From Asticcacaulis endophyticus (GTDB lineage: Bacteria > Pseudomonadota > Alphaproteobacteria > Caulobacterales > Caulobacteraceae), in the NCBI RefSeq assembly GCF_014652575.1, contig NZ_BMZB01000006.1, positions 1 to 64,000 of the forward strand: 64,000 bases of DNA, read 5' to 3'. The notes beneath the pieces were generated by a model. It searched no databases, had not been told where the DNA came from, and worked only from the letters and a program-made list of their open reading frames with translations. Positions 1 through 7,450 of this stretch are shown here, one piece after another. Positions within the stretch are counted from its first letter, which is position 1, and each line of letters begins with the position of its first letter. A program made the position numbers and the translations under genes.

Positions 1-437
1 TCTCCTTGCTTCCGTTTTATAACGAGCAAAGCGTCTACAATTCTAGGGGCACCTCATTGGCTCCTTTTGGTATAGACGGATTTGTTGCTCATGAAGACAT
101 TCACCCAACTTTAGAATGGCAAGCTGAAATAGAGCGCGCACTGCATACAATGGATGCGTTTGTAGCGATGCACACGCCGGGTTTTTCACAAAGTATTTGG
201 ACACAGCAGGAAATCGGGTTTGCCGTTGGAAAAGGAGTAAAAATAATCTCTCTGCGTATGGGAGAAGACCCGACGGGCTTTATTTCTAAGCATCAAGCTC
301 TTCCAAGAGGTAAAAAAACGGCAGACGAGATTGCTACGGAGATAAACCAATTACTCGGTGAAGATCGCCGCACAAATGAACGCCTTTCTAGGGCGCAAGC
401 GGAGCTTAGACTTTTAGAAGAGGAAATTCCGTTCTGA
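1..437 (+). CDS. TIR-domain protein, 5' end outside the window
   Basis: The frame is open to the left edge, so the gene starts upstream; about 144 residues are visible. The visible part matches the later two thirds of a bacterial TIR domain: FVAHEDIHP followed by W-x-x-EIERAL, then DAFVAMHTPGF-x-x-S-x-W-x-x-QEIGFA and a hydrophobic KIISLRM strand. In this family the Glu of the W-x-x-QE block is the NADase catalytic position, and it is present here. A short charged tail (ERLSRAQAELRLLEEE) ends the protein and may be a coiled coil. The DNA is more AT-rich than its neighbours. Bacterial TIR proteins are often NAD-depleting antiphage effectors, but the N-terminus and the partner genes are not visible, so the role is inferred only. 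Confidence 0.7.
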   Translation, partial: SLLPFYNEQSVYNSRGTSLAPFGIDGFVAHEDIHPTLEWQAEIERALHTMDAFVAMHTPGFSQSIWTQQEIGFAVGKGVKIISLRMGEDPTGFISKHQALPRGKKTADEIATEINQLLGEDRRTNERLSRAQAELRLLEEEIPF

Positions 438-461
438 CAAACCGCCTATTCGAGTTGGTGC

Positions 462-1286
462 CTAAGCCTCAAACCCCGTCGAGAGTGACAGGTCGCGCCA
501 TTGGTCGAGGTCTTTTTGGATCTCGGCCATTTCTTCTTCGGCATAACCAACAGCATCAGCCCCCAGCAGCAGATGCAGGGGCGGGGCTTTCATGCCGGCG
601 ATTTTGAGAACGGCGGCCGCGAGCTTTGCCGGATCACCCGGCTCATGGCCACCGTGGGCCGCAAGCGTGCGTTCAGCTTCGCGGGCCTTGCCGTCATAAT
701 CATCGATTTTGGAGGTGACGATATTGAGTGAACTTCCGGCAAAATTTGTGCGGAACCCACCCGGCGCGAGGTTGGTGACGCCGATGCCCAGTTCCTCAAC
801 CTCTTCGGCCAATGTCCGGCCCAGGCCTTCCATGGCGAATTTCGTCGCCCCATAGATGCCCGACCCGGCCCACGGCGCATAGCCGCTGACCGAGGTGACA
901 TTGATGATGTGGCCGGACCGGCGGGCGCGCATATAGGGTAGTGCCGCCTGAAGCACGCTGATCGCGCCAAACACATTGACATCAAAGCAGGTGCGGATTT
1001 CCTCCAGGCTGGCTTCTTCAACCGCCCCGATCAGACCAAAACCGGCATTGTTGACCAGAACCTCAATGCCGCCGGAGGCTTTTTCGGCGGCGGCCACGGC
1101 CGCATCTATGCTGGCGCGGTCGGTGACATCGGCGATCAGGCCTAATGTGTCACCGGGCAGGGCCTCAAATGCTTTAAGATCAGCCGCACTGCGCACCGTG
1201 CCCGCCACGAAATCGCCGCGCGCAAGGGCCGCTTTAGCAATCGCCAGTCCAAAGCCTTTGCTGACGCCGGTGATGAACCATTTCAT
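462..1286 (-). CDS. SDR-family NAD(P)-dependent oxidoreductase
   Basis: Classical short-chain dehydrogenase of about 274 residues. The cofactor motif TGVSKGFG lies at the N-terminus, NNAGFG in the middle, and the catalytic YGATK (Tyr and Lys) with an upstream Ser (VTSVSGYA). The overall pattern, including the LAPGGFRTNF region, resembles the oxidoreductase/retinol-dehydrogenase-like SDR group; the substrate cannot be named. The ATG at 1286 is preferred over the ATG 12 bases upstream because GAGG sits about 8 bases before it. The gene points left, away from the TonB receptor, and is not obviously in an operon. Confidence 0.85.
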   Translation of the reverse strand: MKWFITGVSKGFGLAIAKAALARGDFVAGTVRSAADLKAFEALPGDTLGLIADVTDRASIDAAVAAAEKASGGIEVLVNNAGFGLIGAVEEASLEEIRTCFDVNVFGAISVLQAALPYMRARRSGHIINVTSVSGYAPWAGSGIYGATKFAMEGLGRTLAEEVEELGIGVTNLAPGGFRTNFAGSSLNIVTSKIDDYDGKAREAERTLAAHGGHEPGDPAKLAAAVLKIAGMKAPPLHLLLGADAVGYAEEEMAEIQKDLDQWRDLSLSTGFEA

Positions 1287-1702
1287 AGTGTGCCTCATGG
1301 GAGTTGAGGACGCGTATTGCGCCTGTGAATTCGGGCGCGATCATCTGTATGCCGCAGGTTCTGGTCTTGATGGCTTGCGTCTGAATTGTTGTTCGGCGGC
1401 GCTATCGGCTTATGCCAAGGGGCCCGAAGACAGCGCTTGCCCCGTCAAATCTTGTCCCCACGCGCACGCAAGGGTACTGGTGGTGTATTGGCTATGTGGG
1501 AAAAATACATCGTTTAGCGCGCAGGCAGGGTGGCGGCGCAAGTTAGAGGGCGCAGGGGCTCAAGACGATGAACCTTGGAATGTGACAGATTTTTATCAAC
1601 GATCGGCTGGATCGGACACCTAACCTGAACGCGGCCTTCGCACCTCCCGGCGAATGCAGCATGGTAATAGAAGCTCAATTTTGACCAAGGGGATATGGCA
1701 AG
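1287..1702. other. Intergenic region between SDR gene and TonB receptor
   Basis: About 416 bases between two divergent genes. I see no convincing coding sequence. It must hold both promoters; the receptor has an AAGGGGA ribosome-binding site at about 1687-1693, roughly ten bases before its ATG. No strong palindrome or sigma-54 box was recognised. Confidence 0.5.
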
Positions 1703-4114
1703 ATGAACGGCAAGCGTACACAATTAAAATTCTATCTACTGGGGCTGACGGCCCTGAGTGGTATCATGTCGGCTCCGGCAATGGCTCAAGAAGCCGCTGC
1801 CACGGACGACACCGTGACCGAAGTGGTCGTCACCGGTGCCCGCGATCTGGCAGGCGTAAAGCAAAAGCGCTCAACCAGCAGCGTCTTCGGCATCGATAAG
1901 CCGCTGGTCGACACGCCACGCGCCGTGACCGAAATTTCGGATAAGCTGCTGTCGCGCTATTCGATCAAGAGCGTCTATGACTTTACCGCGGTGGCCGCAG
2001 GTACCTACACGGGTTCCTACTTCGGCGTTCCGGGCAGCCTGAACATCCGTGGCACCATGGCCGATAACTATTATAACGGCTTTCAGGGCCTGTCGAACTT
2101 TGCCAACTACCCGACGCCGGTTGATGCGACCTCATCGATTGAAATCGTACGCGGCCCGACCTCTCCGGTTTATGGTGCCGGTCAGGTTGGCGGCTTCATG
2201 AACTTTATCCCGAAGACGGGATATGGCGAAGGCACCAAGTACGTCAACGAATTGGGCGGCGATGCGTCGATCACCATCGGCTCTTATGGTGAAAAGGTTG
2301 TCACGGGCAACCTGTCGGTGCCGGTCGACTGGAAAGGCAACAGTGCCGGTCTGCACGTCTTTGCCAAGGTCGAAGATTCCGACAGCTTCTATAAGGGCAT
2401 GCATCCGTCGTCCGAAGTGGCCCAGATTGCCTTTGCCAGTGACCTCGGCTCAAAATGGTCGCTGGAAACCAGCTATCAGTTCATCCACTCTGATGGCTAT
2501 CTGAAAAACATCGGCTGGAACCGCGTCACGCAGGACCTGATCGACAACGGCAACTACATTTCTGGCGCGCCGATTGCCAAGATCAATGATGGCTCGACGC
2601 CGTTCATCACGGCGGGTCAGTTCTTTGGCACCGCCTTTGGATCGACACTGTTGTTTACCGCGCCCTCAATCGGCGTGACCCCGACACCGAACGATTTCAC
2701 CACCCTTGATCCGGCGACTGTTAAGCTGGTCAAGCTGTCGCCGCGCACCACCTTTATCGACGAAGGCGTTGACCTCAATGAGGCCATGACCCACACCCTG
2801 TATGCCGGTGTGTCACGTGTGTTCGAAAGCGGTGGCAAGCTGAAGTTTGAGGGCTTCCTCAACACGCTCGATTCAGAAAACTACCAAAGCTACGGCTTCG
2901 GCAGCAAGTACATGTCGACCTTGAGTGAGCAGCGCATCACCTATACCCAGGACTTCACGACCGGCCCGCTGGAGTGGAAGACGGTATCCGGTGTCAGCCA
3001 TCGCTTCACCCACGCCCACGTTCAGGGCAGCCTCAATGACTTTGTTATCTCCGAGGATCGCCGTGACCTGAGTGTCGGCGCCACCCCTGACGACCGCTTC
3101 AATAACCCGTTTGCGGCGGGCTATAGCTGGGCCACGGACGTCACCAGCAAGATCCATAACTATGGGGTCTTCATGCTGGGCGATGCGACCTGGGGGCCGG
3201 TCAGCCTGACCATCGGCGGTCGCTCGGACAAGTATGAGGTTGAGGCCAAAAACATCGGCACAGAAACCGCAGGTGTTCATCTGACCCGCGCTGACGACGA
3301 TACGGCTTACAGCTATAACGCGTCGCTGGCCTATAAGTTCGACTGGGCGACCTTCTACACCACCTATGCCCGCGCCAAGTCGCTGCAGGTCGATCAGGGC
3401 GGTGGTCTGGCCCCCAGCCTGATCCTCAACGGCGCTTATCTCGGCAATTCGCGTCTGCGTGAAGCCGGGGTCAAGACCTCGCAGTTCGGCGGACGTTTGT
3501 TTGCCGCTCTGGCCGTCTATGATCAGGATCGTTCTTACCTGAGCCAGCCACCGTCGGGCGTGCAGACCGTCAGCGCCCTGCGCACGCAAGGCATCGAAGC
3601 GGAACTGCGCTACCTGGTCACCGAAAGCTTTGGCATGACGGCGACCTTTACCAAGCAAAAGACCAAGATGCAGCCGACCGCCGGTGCTGGTTTCTTCGTC
3701 ACCGTGCCGTCCTGTCTGGCCGGCATTGAATGTACCGAAGGCTACGGCGGTTATGCGTTCTCCAATGCCAACTACTTCCCCGGTATGCAGGACGGCTATT
3801 ACCTGCACGCCACGCCGGAAACCAGCGGATCACTGTTTGCCACCTATGATAAGCGCGGCAAATGGGGTGTCACCGGCGGCGTAACCTATGCGTCGGAAAC
3901 CGGCGGCTTCCTGCCGGGCTCGATCGTCCTGCCGGAATATATGGTGGCTCGTGCCGGGGCCTATTACATCCACGGCCCGTACCGGTTTGATTTCAACGTC
4001 GATAACCTGTTTGATGAGGCATATTTTCTGGCCAATAGCGATACCGACGCCAATGCCAACGTCCTGCCAGGTATCGGTCGGACGATGCGCATAAAGCTCA
4101 GCCGGACGTTTTAA
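1703..4114 (+). CDS. TonB-dependent outer-membrane receptor
   Basis: 803 residues, full length for the family. The signal peptide ends near residue 28 (SAPAMA then Q). A TonB-box-like stretch (DTVTEVVVTGARD, about residues 35-47) is followed by the plug domain (about 60-180, with SLNIRG and EIVRGPTSPVYGAGQVGG) and a long beta-barrel that ends in the expected C-terminal Phe (KLSRTF). The protein imports a scarce ligand across the outer membrane using TonB/ExbBD energy. The plug resembles the siderophore/FhuA-like group, but Caulobacterales use many such receptors for plant-derived compounds, and the next gene is a secreted esterase, so an ester or carbohydrate ligand is equally possible. Confidence 0.92.
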   Translation: MNGKRTQLKFYLLGLTALSGIMSAPAMAQEAAATDDTVTEVVVTGARDLAGVKQKRSTSSVFGIDKPLVDTPRAVTEISDKLLSRYSIKSVYDFTAVAAGTYTGSYFGVPGSLNIRGTMADNYYNGFQGLSNFANYPTPVDATSSIEIVRGPTSPVYGAGQVGGFMNFIPKTGYGEGTKYVNELGGDASITIGSYGEKVVTGNLSVPVDWKGNSAGLHVFAKVEDSDSFYKGMHPSSEVAQIAFASDLGSKWSLETSYQFIHSDGYLKNIGWNRVTQDLIDNGNYISGAPIAKINDGSTPFITAGQFFGTAFGSTLLFTAPSIGVTPTPNDFTTLDPATVKLVKLSPRTTFIDEGVDLNEAMTHTLYAGVSRVFESGGKLKFEGFLNTLDSENYQSYGFGSKYMSTLSEQRITYTQDFTTGPLEWKTVSGVSHRFTHAHVQGSLNDFVISEDRRDLSVGATPDDRFNNPFAAGYSWATDVTSKIHNYGVFMLGDATWGPVSLTIGGRSDKYEVEAKNIGTETAGVHLTRADDDTAYSYNASLAYKFDWATFYTTYARAKSLQVDQGGGLAPSLILNGAYLGNSRLREAGVKTSQFGGRLFAALAVYDQDRSYLSQPPSGVQTVSALRTQGIEAELRYLVTESFGMTATFTKQKTKMQPTAGAGFFVTVPSCLAGIECTEGYGGYAFSNANYFPGMQDGYYLHATPETSGSLFATYDKRGKWGVTGGVTYASETGGFLPGSIVLPEYMVARAGAYYIHGPYRFDFNVDNLFDEAYFLANSDTDANANVLPGIGRTMRIKLSRTF

Positions 4115-4125
4115 GGTACGGTGAG

Positions 4126-4147
4126 GGCTGTTCCACCCCGAACAGCC
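4126..4147 (+). terminator. Hairpin after the TonB receptor
   Basis: GGCTGTTC (4126-4133) and GAACAGCC (4140-4147) form a perfect 8-bp stem with a six-base loop, 12 bases after the receptor stop codon. No T-run follows, so it may be an mRNA-stabilising or pausing hairpin rather than a complete terminator. Confidence 0.5.
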
Positions 4148-4167
4148 AGTGGTGTGTTGCGTAAAGA

Positions 4168-4212
4168 AACAGGTTCGGTTCCCTTTGGGGCCGGACCTGT
4201 TCCTGTGTTTTT
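4168..4212 (+). terminator. Rho-independent terminator or attenuator before the esterase
   Basis: AACAGGTTCGG (4168-4178) pairs with CCGGACCTGTT (4191-4201) over 11 bp with one G-T pair, and a T-run follows at about 4208-4212. The esterase ribosome-binding site AAGGAG begins at 4213, directly after the T-run, so this looks like a partial terminator between the receptor and esterase genes that sets their relative expression. Confidence 0.7.
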
Positions 4213-4224
4213 AAGGAGCGGAAG

Positions 4225-5721
4225 ATGCGTAAAGCGATGTTGATGTCGGCGGCCCTGATGGCCATTGCAGCACCTGCCGTTTGGGCGGGGCCAAAGGTTC
4301 AGGTTGACGCCGGGACGATTGAGGGTGTGAGTGCGGCGGGCATCGACCGCTATCTGGGCATCCCTTACGCCGCACCGCCAGTCGGTGAGTTACGTTGGCG
4401 CGCACCGCAAAGTCCGGCACCATGGTCAGGAACGCTTGAGGCCAGACAATATGGCCCTGATTGCGTGCAGATGGACATGGATAGCCCGCCGGGACCTGGG
4501 TTCGTCAATCCGGAATCCGAGGACTGTCTCTATCTTAACGTCTGGGCGCCGGAAAATGCGGCCAACAAAAAGTTGCCGGTCATGGTGTGGATCTATGGCG
4601 GGGCGTTCATCATGGGGGCGTCGTCCTACCCCAGCTATGACGGCACAGCCTTTGCCAAACAGGATGTCATCGTCGTGTCGATGAACTACCGCGTCGGGCG
4701 GTTTGGTTTCTTTGCCCATCCTGAGTTAAGTGTGCCGGGCGAAGCCACAGGCAACTTCGGCCTGATGGACCAGATTGCGGCGCTGAAATGGGTGCAGGCC
4801 AATATTGCGGCCTTTGGCGGCGACGCCAGTAATGTCACCATTTTCGGCGAGTCGGCGGGGGCATCCTCGGTCAACTTCCTGATGGCGTCACCGGCGGCGA
4901 AGGGCCTGTTCCATAAGGCCATCGCTCAATCGGGCGGCACCAATGCCTATGTCAAACCGCTGGATAAGGCCCATGCCGATGCGGTCGCCTGGGGCGAAAA
5001 GGTCGGGGCGAAATCCGCCGAGGATTTGCGCAAACTGCCTGCCGCCACCGTGCTGGGCGCGCCGGTTATTGCCCCTGAAACCGTCATTGCCGACGGCCAG
5101 ATCGTGGCAAAATCGACGCCGGAGGCATATCTTGCCGGTGAGATTGCCGATATCCCTTATCTGGTCGGGGCCAATGACTATGAGGAAAGCCTGATCAAAT
5201 GGCTGCCGGGGGCCGAGAAAAAGCTGATCGAAAGCCTTGGGCCAAAAGGCGAGGCGGTCGTGAAGCTTTATATGGCCGACGGCACATCGCGTGAGGTCGC
5301 TGAAAAGCGGGTGTGGGGCGAATATGCCATGACCTTGCCCGCCCGCTGGCGCGCAGAGCAGAGCGCGAAATCCGCGGGTAAGGTCTGGCTTTACCGCTTT
5401 TCCTATGTGCCGGAAACGCTGCGGGCGACCACGCTGGGGGCAGGCCATGAGAACGAGATCGAAATGGTCTTTGATATCCGTAACAGCCGCACGGCGCGCC
5501 ATGACTGGACGGCGGCGGATTTGAAAATGGCGTCGTCCATGAACCGCTATTGGGCCAATTTCGCCAAGACCGGTAATCCGAATGGAGACAGCCTGCCGCA
5601 ATGGCCCGCCTATACAGTTAAATCCCGCACTCTGATGCACTTTGGTAAGGACGGCATCGCGCCGGTCAAGGACTTCGCCAAGGCCCGCCTGGATGCGCTT
5701 GAGGCGGCGACAGCGAAGTAA
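4225..5721 (+). CDS. Secreted type-B carboxylesterase
   Basis: 498 residues, alpha/beta-hydrolase of the carboxylesterase/p-nitrobenzyl-esterase family. A signal peptide ends near residue 21 (PAVWA then G), so it acts in the periplasm or outside. The nucleophile elbow GESAGAS places the catalytic Ser at about residue 210; the acid lies in the NDYEES region and the His in GAGHENEIEMVFD. An oxyanion-hole motif (VWIYGGAF) is present. AAGGAG at 4213-4218 fixes the ATG start. It follows the TonB receptor on the same strand and probably hydrolyses an ester in the compound that the receptor takes up. Confidence 0.9.
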   Translation: MRKAMLMSAALMAIAAPAVWAGPKVQVDAGTIEGVSAAGIDRYLGIPYAAPPVGELRWRAPQSPAPWSGTLEARQYGPDCVQMDMDSPPGPGFVNPESEDCLYLNVWAPENAANKKLPVMVWIYGGAFIMGASSYPSYDGTAFAKQDVIVVSMNYRVGRFGFFAHPELSVPGEATGNFGLMDQIAALKWVQANIAAFGGDASNVTIFGESAGASSVNFLMASPAAKGLFHKAIAQSGGTNAYVKPLDKAHADAVAWGEKVGAKSAEDLRKLPAATVLGAPVIAPETVIADGQIVAKSTPEAYLAGEIADIPYLVGANDYEESLIKWLPGAEKKLIESLGPKGEAVVKLYMADGTSREVAEKRVWGEYAMTLPARWRAEQSAKSAGKVWLYRFSYVPETLRATTLGAGHENEIEMVFDIRNSRTARHDWTAADLKMASSMNRYWANFAKTGNPNGDSLPQWPAYTVKSRTLMHFGKDGIAPVKDFAKARLDALEAATAK

Positions 5722-5805
5722 GTCAAGGACTGAAACCGCGTTTTAGGCTGGCTCAGGTGTAAGCTTCATGTATTAATGATGTAGCTATGTCTGAGGGTTA
5801 CCAGC

Positions 5806-6357
5806 TTGAACATCTTAATTATGGTGCGTGGAGTTATACTCGCCGTGGCTTTTGTTACGGTTGCAGCTCAATCTCAAGCGACTGAGGCCAGTGAGAAAAG
5901 GCACGTCGTATCCTCGGCAACGCAGTTTGTTCGGTTATGGATGATCGAAGACTACCCGCCTGAAAAAATTGATAAGGCGGCGCTCCTTGAAGCCGCTTCT
6001 GATTTAAGGTTTAATTTTCCGCCTGAATATGAAGCTGTAGTAACTGAGGTAGGGCTTCTGAGCGCTACGGGAGACCTTCTTGAGGCGGCTATTCAAAAAG
6101 ATACCGACTTTCCGGTTGTCAGTGACTTTTTTAAGCCAGCAGATATCGTAAGCACCACAAAAAATTGGCAATCTATCGGCTTACCCAATGATTTAATTGC
6201 TTTTGCGAGCGATGATTTGGGCAATCTTTTCTGCTTTAAGCGGGATGGTCGATCAGGGGTGTGGTTTTACGATCACGATTTTGATGAAGTCTCAAAGGTA
6301 TCGGCCAGTTTTGGTGCATGGCTTGACACTCAGAACAAATTAAAAGACCCAAACTAG
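5806..6357 (+). CDS. Exported SUKH/SMI1-KNR4-like protein
   Basis: 183 residues. The C-terminal half has the SMI1/KNR4 (SUKH) pattern: FPPEYEAVV, then NDLIAFASDDLGNLFCF, VWFYDHD and a closing ASFGAWLD. SUKH proteins are often immunity proteins for contact or secreted nuclease toxins. Unusually, the N-terminus looks like a signal peptide (hydrophobic VILAVAFVTVAA then QSQA), which would send it to the periplasm. The TTG at 5806 is used because GAGGG lies eight bases upstream; an ATG at 5821 is the alternative and lacks such a site. The DNA is more AT-rich than the flanking genes, suggesting recent acquisition. No toxin gene is adjacent. Confidence 0.65.
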   Translation: MNILIMVRGVILAVAFVTVAAQSQATEASEKRHVVSSATQFVRLWMIEDYPPEKIDKAALLEAASDLRFNFPPEYEAVVTEVGLLSATGDLLEAAIQKDTDFPVVSDFFKPADIVSTTKNWQSIGLPNDLIAFASDDLGNLFCFKRDGRSGVWFYDHDFDEVSKVSASFGAWLDTQNKLKDPN

Positions 6358-6388
6358 ACTGATCGGGTATTTACAGAGAGGTAAGCTT

Positions 6389-7327
6389 TCAAACCGTCTC
6401 TGACAAAAACGCCTCGACCTCAGCGCGGGTTGGGGCGGAGTTGGCTGACGGGCGCGATACCGAAATAGCGGCGGCGGCGGACGCAAATTCCAGCGCGTCG
6501 ATCAGCGAGCGTCCCCCCGCCAGTTCGCAGGCCAGCGCGCCGTTAAACACATCACCGGCACCCGTGGCATCCACGGCCTCAACCCGAAACGCCGGCAGGC
6601 GGATCAATGTCCCCTCAATCAGGGCCGCGCAGCCATTTGACCCCAGCGTTGCCACCACCTGACCGGCTCCGGCCTTACTTAAGCTATGCAGAGCGGCGTG
6701 CAGGGTGGCGTCACCTAAGCCCTCTATGCCGGTCAGGCTTGACAGTTCAGTATCGTTGGGTGTGACCACATCGGCCAGCGGCATCAACGCCAACGCCGCC
6801 ATATCGACGGGGGCGGGATTAAGTATGGTCTTGACGCCATGTGCGCGGGCGATCTCCAGCGCCTTACGCACGGTCTCAAGCGGGATTTCAAGCTGCACCA
6901 CCACCACATCGGCCACGGCGATCAGGTGAGCGGCGGCGTCAATCATTTCCGGCGTGACGCAGGCATTGGCACCGGGGGCGACGGCAATCGTGTTCTGACC
7001 ATCAGTGGCGACGGTGATATGGGCCGTGCCGGTCGGCATTGCGGCCACGGTTTCGACATGCAGATCATTTACGCCATTGGCCTTGAGATAGGCGCGGGCC
7101 TGCTGACCGAAGGCATCGTCACCGACCGCGCCAACCATGCGTGTATCACAGCCAAGCCGCGCCATCGCCACCGCCTGATTGAGACCTTTACCGCCGATGA
7201 CGGTCGTAAAGCTTTTGCCCATCACGGTTTCATTGGCGCGCGGCAAGGCTTTGACCTCAACGATGAAGTCCGCATTGATCGAACCGACGACGACGATTTT
7301 TGGCGTGATTTTAGCAGGCGTAGACAT
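6389..7327 (-). CDS. rbsK: Ribokinase, PfkB family
   Basis: 312 residues, the normal length. It phosphorylates ribose with ATP to give ribose 5-phosphate. The N-terminal PfkB signature (GSINADFIVEV, GGKGLNQAVAMARLG) and the C-terminal DATGAGDVFNGALA block, which carries the catalytic Asp and the anion hole, are both intact. GGAGAG sits just upstream of the ATG. No ribose transporter is adjacent. An inverted repeat at 7358-7384 in its promoter region suggests local control. Confidence 0.9.
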   Translation of the reverse strand: MSTPAKITPKIVVVGSINADFIVEVKALPRANETVMGKSFTTVIGGKGLNQAVAMARLGCDTRMVGAVGDDAFGQQARAYLKANGVNDLHVETVAAMPTGTAHITVATDGQNTIAVAPGANACVTPEMIDAAAHLIAVADVVVVQLEIPLETVRKALEIARAHGVKTILNPAPVDMAALALMPLADVVTPNDTELSSLTGIEGLGDATLHAALHSLSKAGAGQVVATLGSNGCAALIEGTLIRLPAFRVEAVDATGAGDVFNGALACELAGGRSLIDALEFASAAAAISVSRPSANSAPTRAEVEAFLSETV

Positions 7328-7357
7328 GATACTCTCCGGAAACGGATTTCATGATAT

Positions 7358-7384
7358 GACAAGTCCACAAACGATGGTCTTGTC
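7358..7384. promoter_or_regulatory. Inverted repeat upstream of rbsK
   Basis: GACAAGTCC (7358-7366) and GGTCTTGTC (7376-7384) are inverted repeats matching at 8 of 9 positions with a nine-base spacer, about 30 bases upstream of the ribokinase start. This geometry suits a dimeric regulator. No regulator gene is next to it apart from the AraC-formamidase fusion. Confidence 0.4.
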
Positions 7385-7450
7385 TTGGGGCGCATGACCT
7401 CTTGTTACGGGATGAGGCCGCGCGTTCGCCATGTGGCATATTACCGCGAA

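Noticed and set aside
2873-3808. Long minus-strand frame inside the TonB receptor gene
   Set aside because: It lies fully within a clear 803-residue receptor on the other strand, has no domain pattern and no ribosome-binding site; it is a shadow frame of GC-rich coding DNA.
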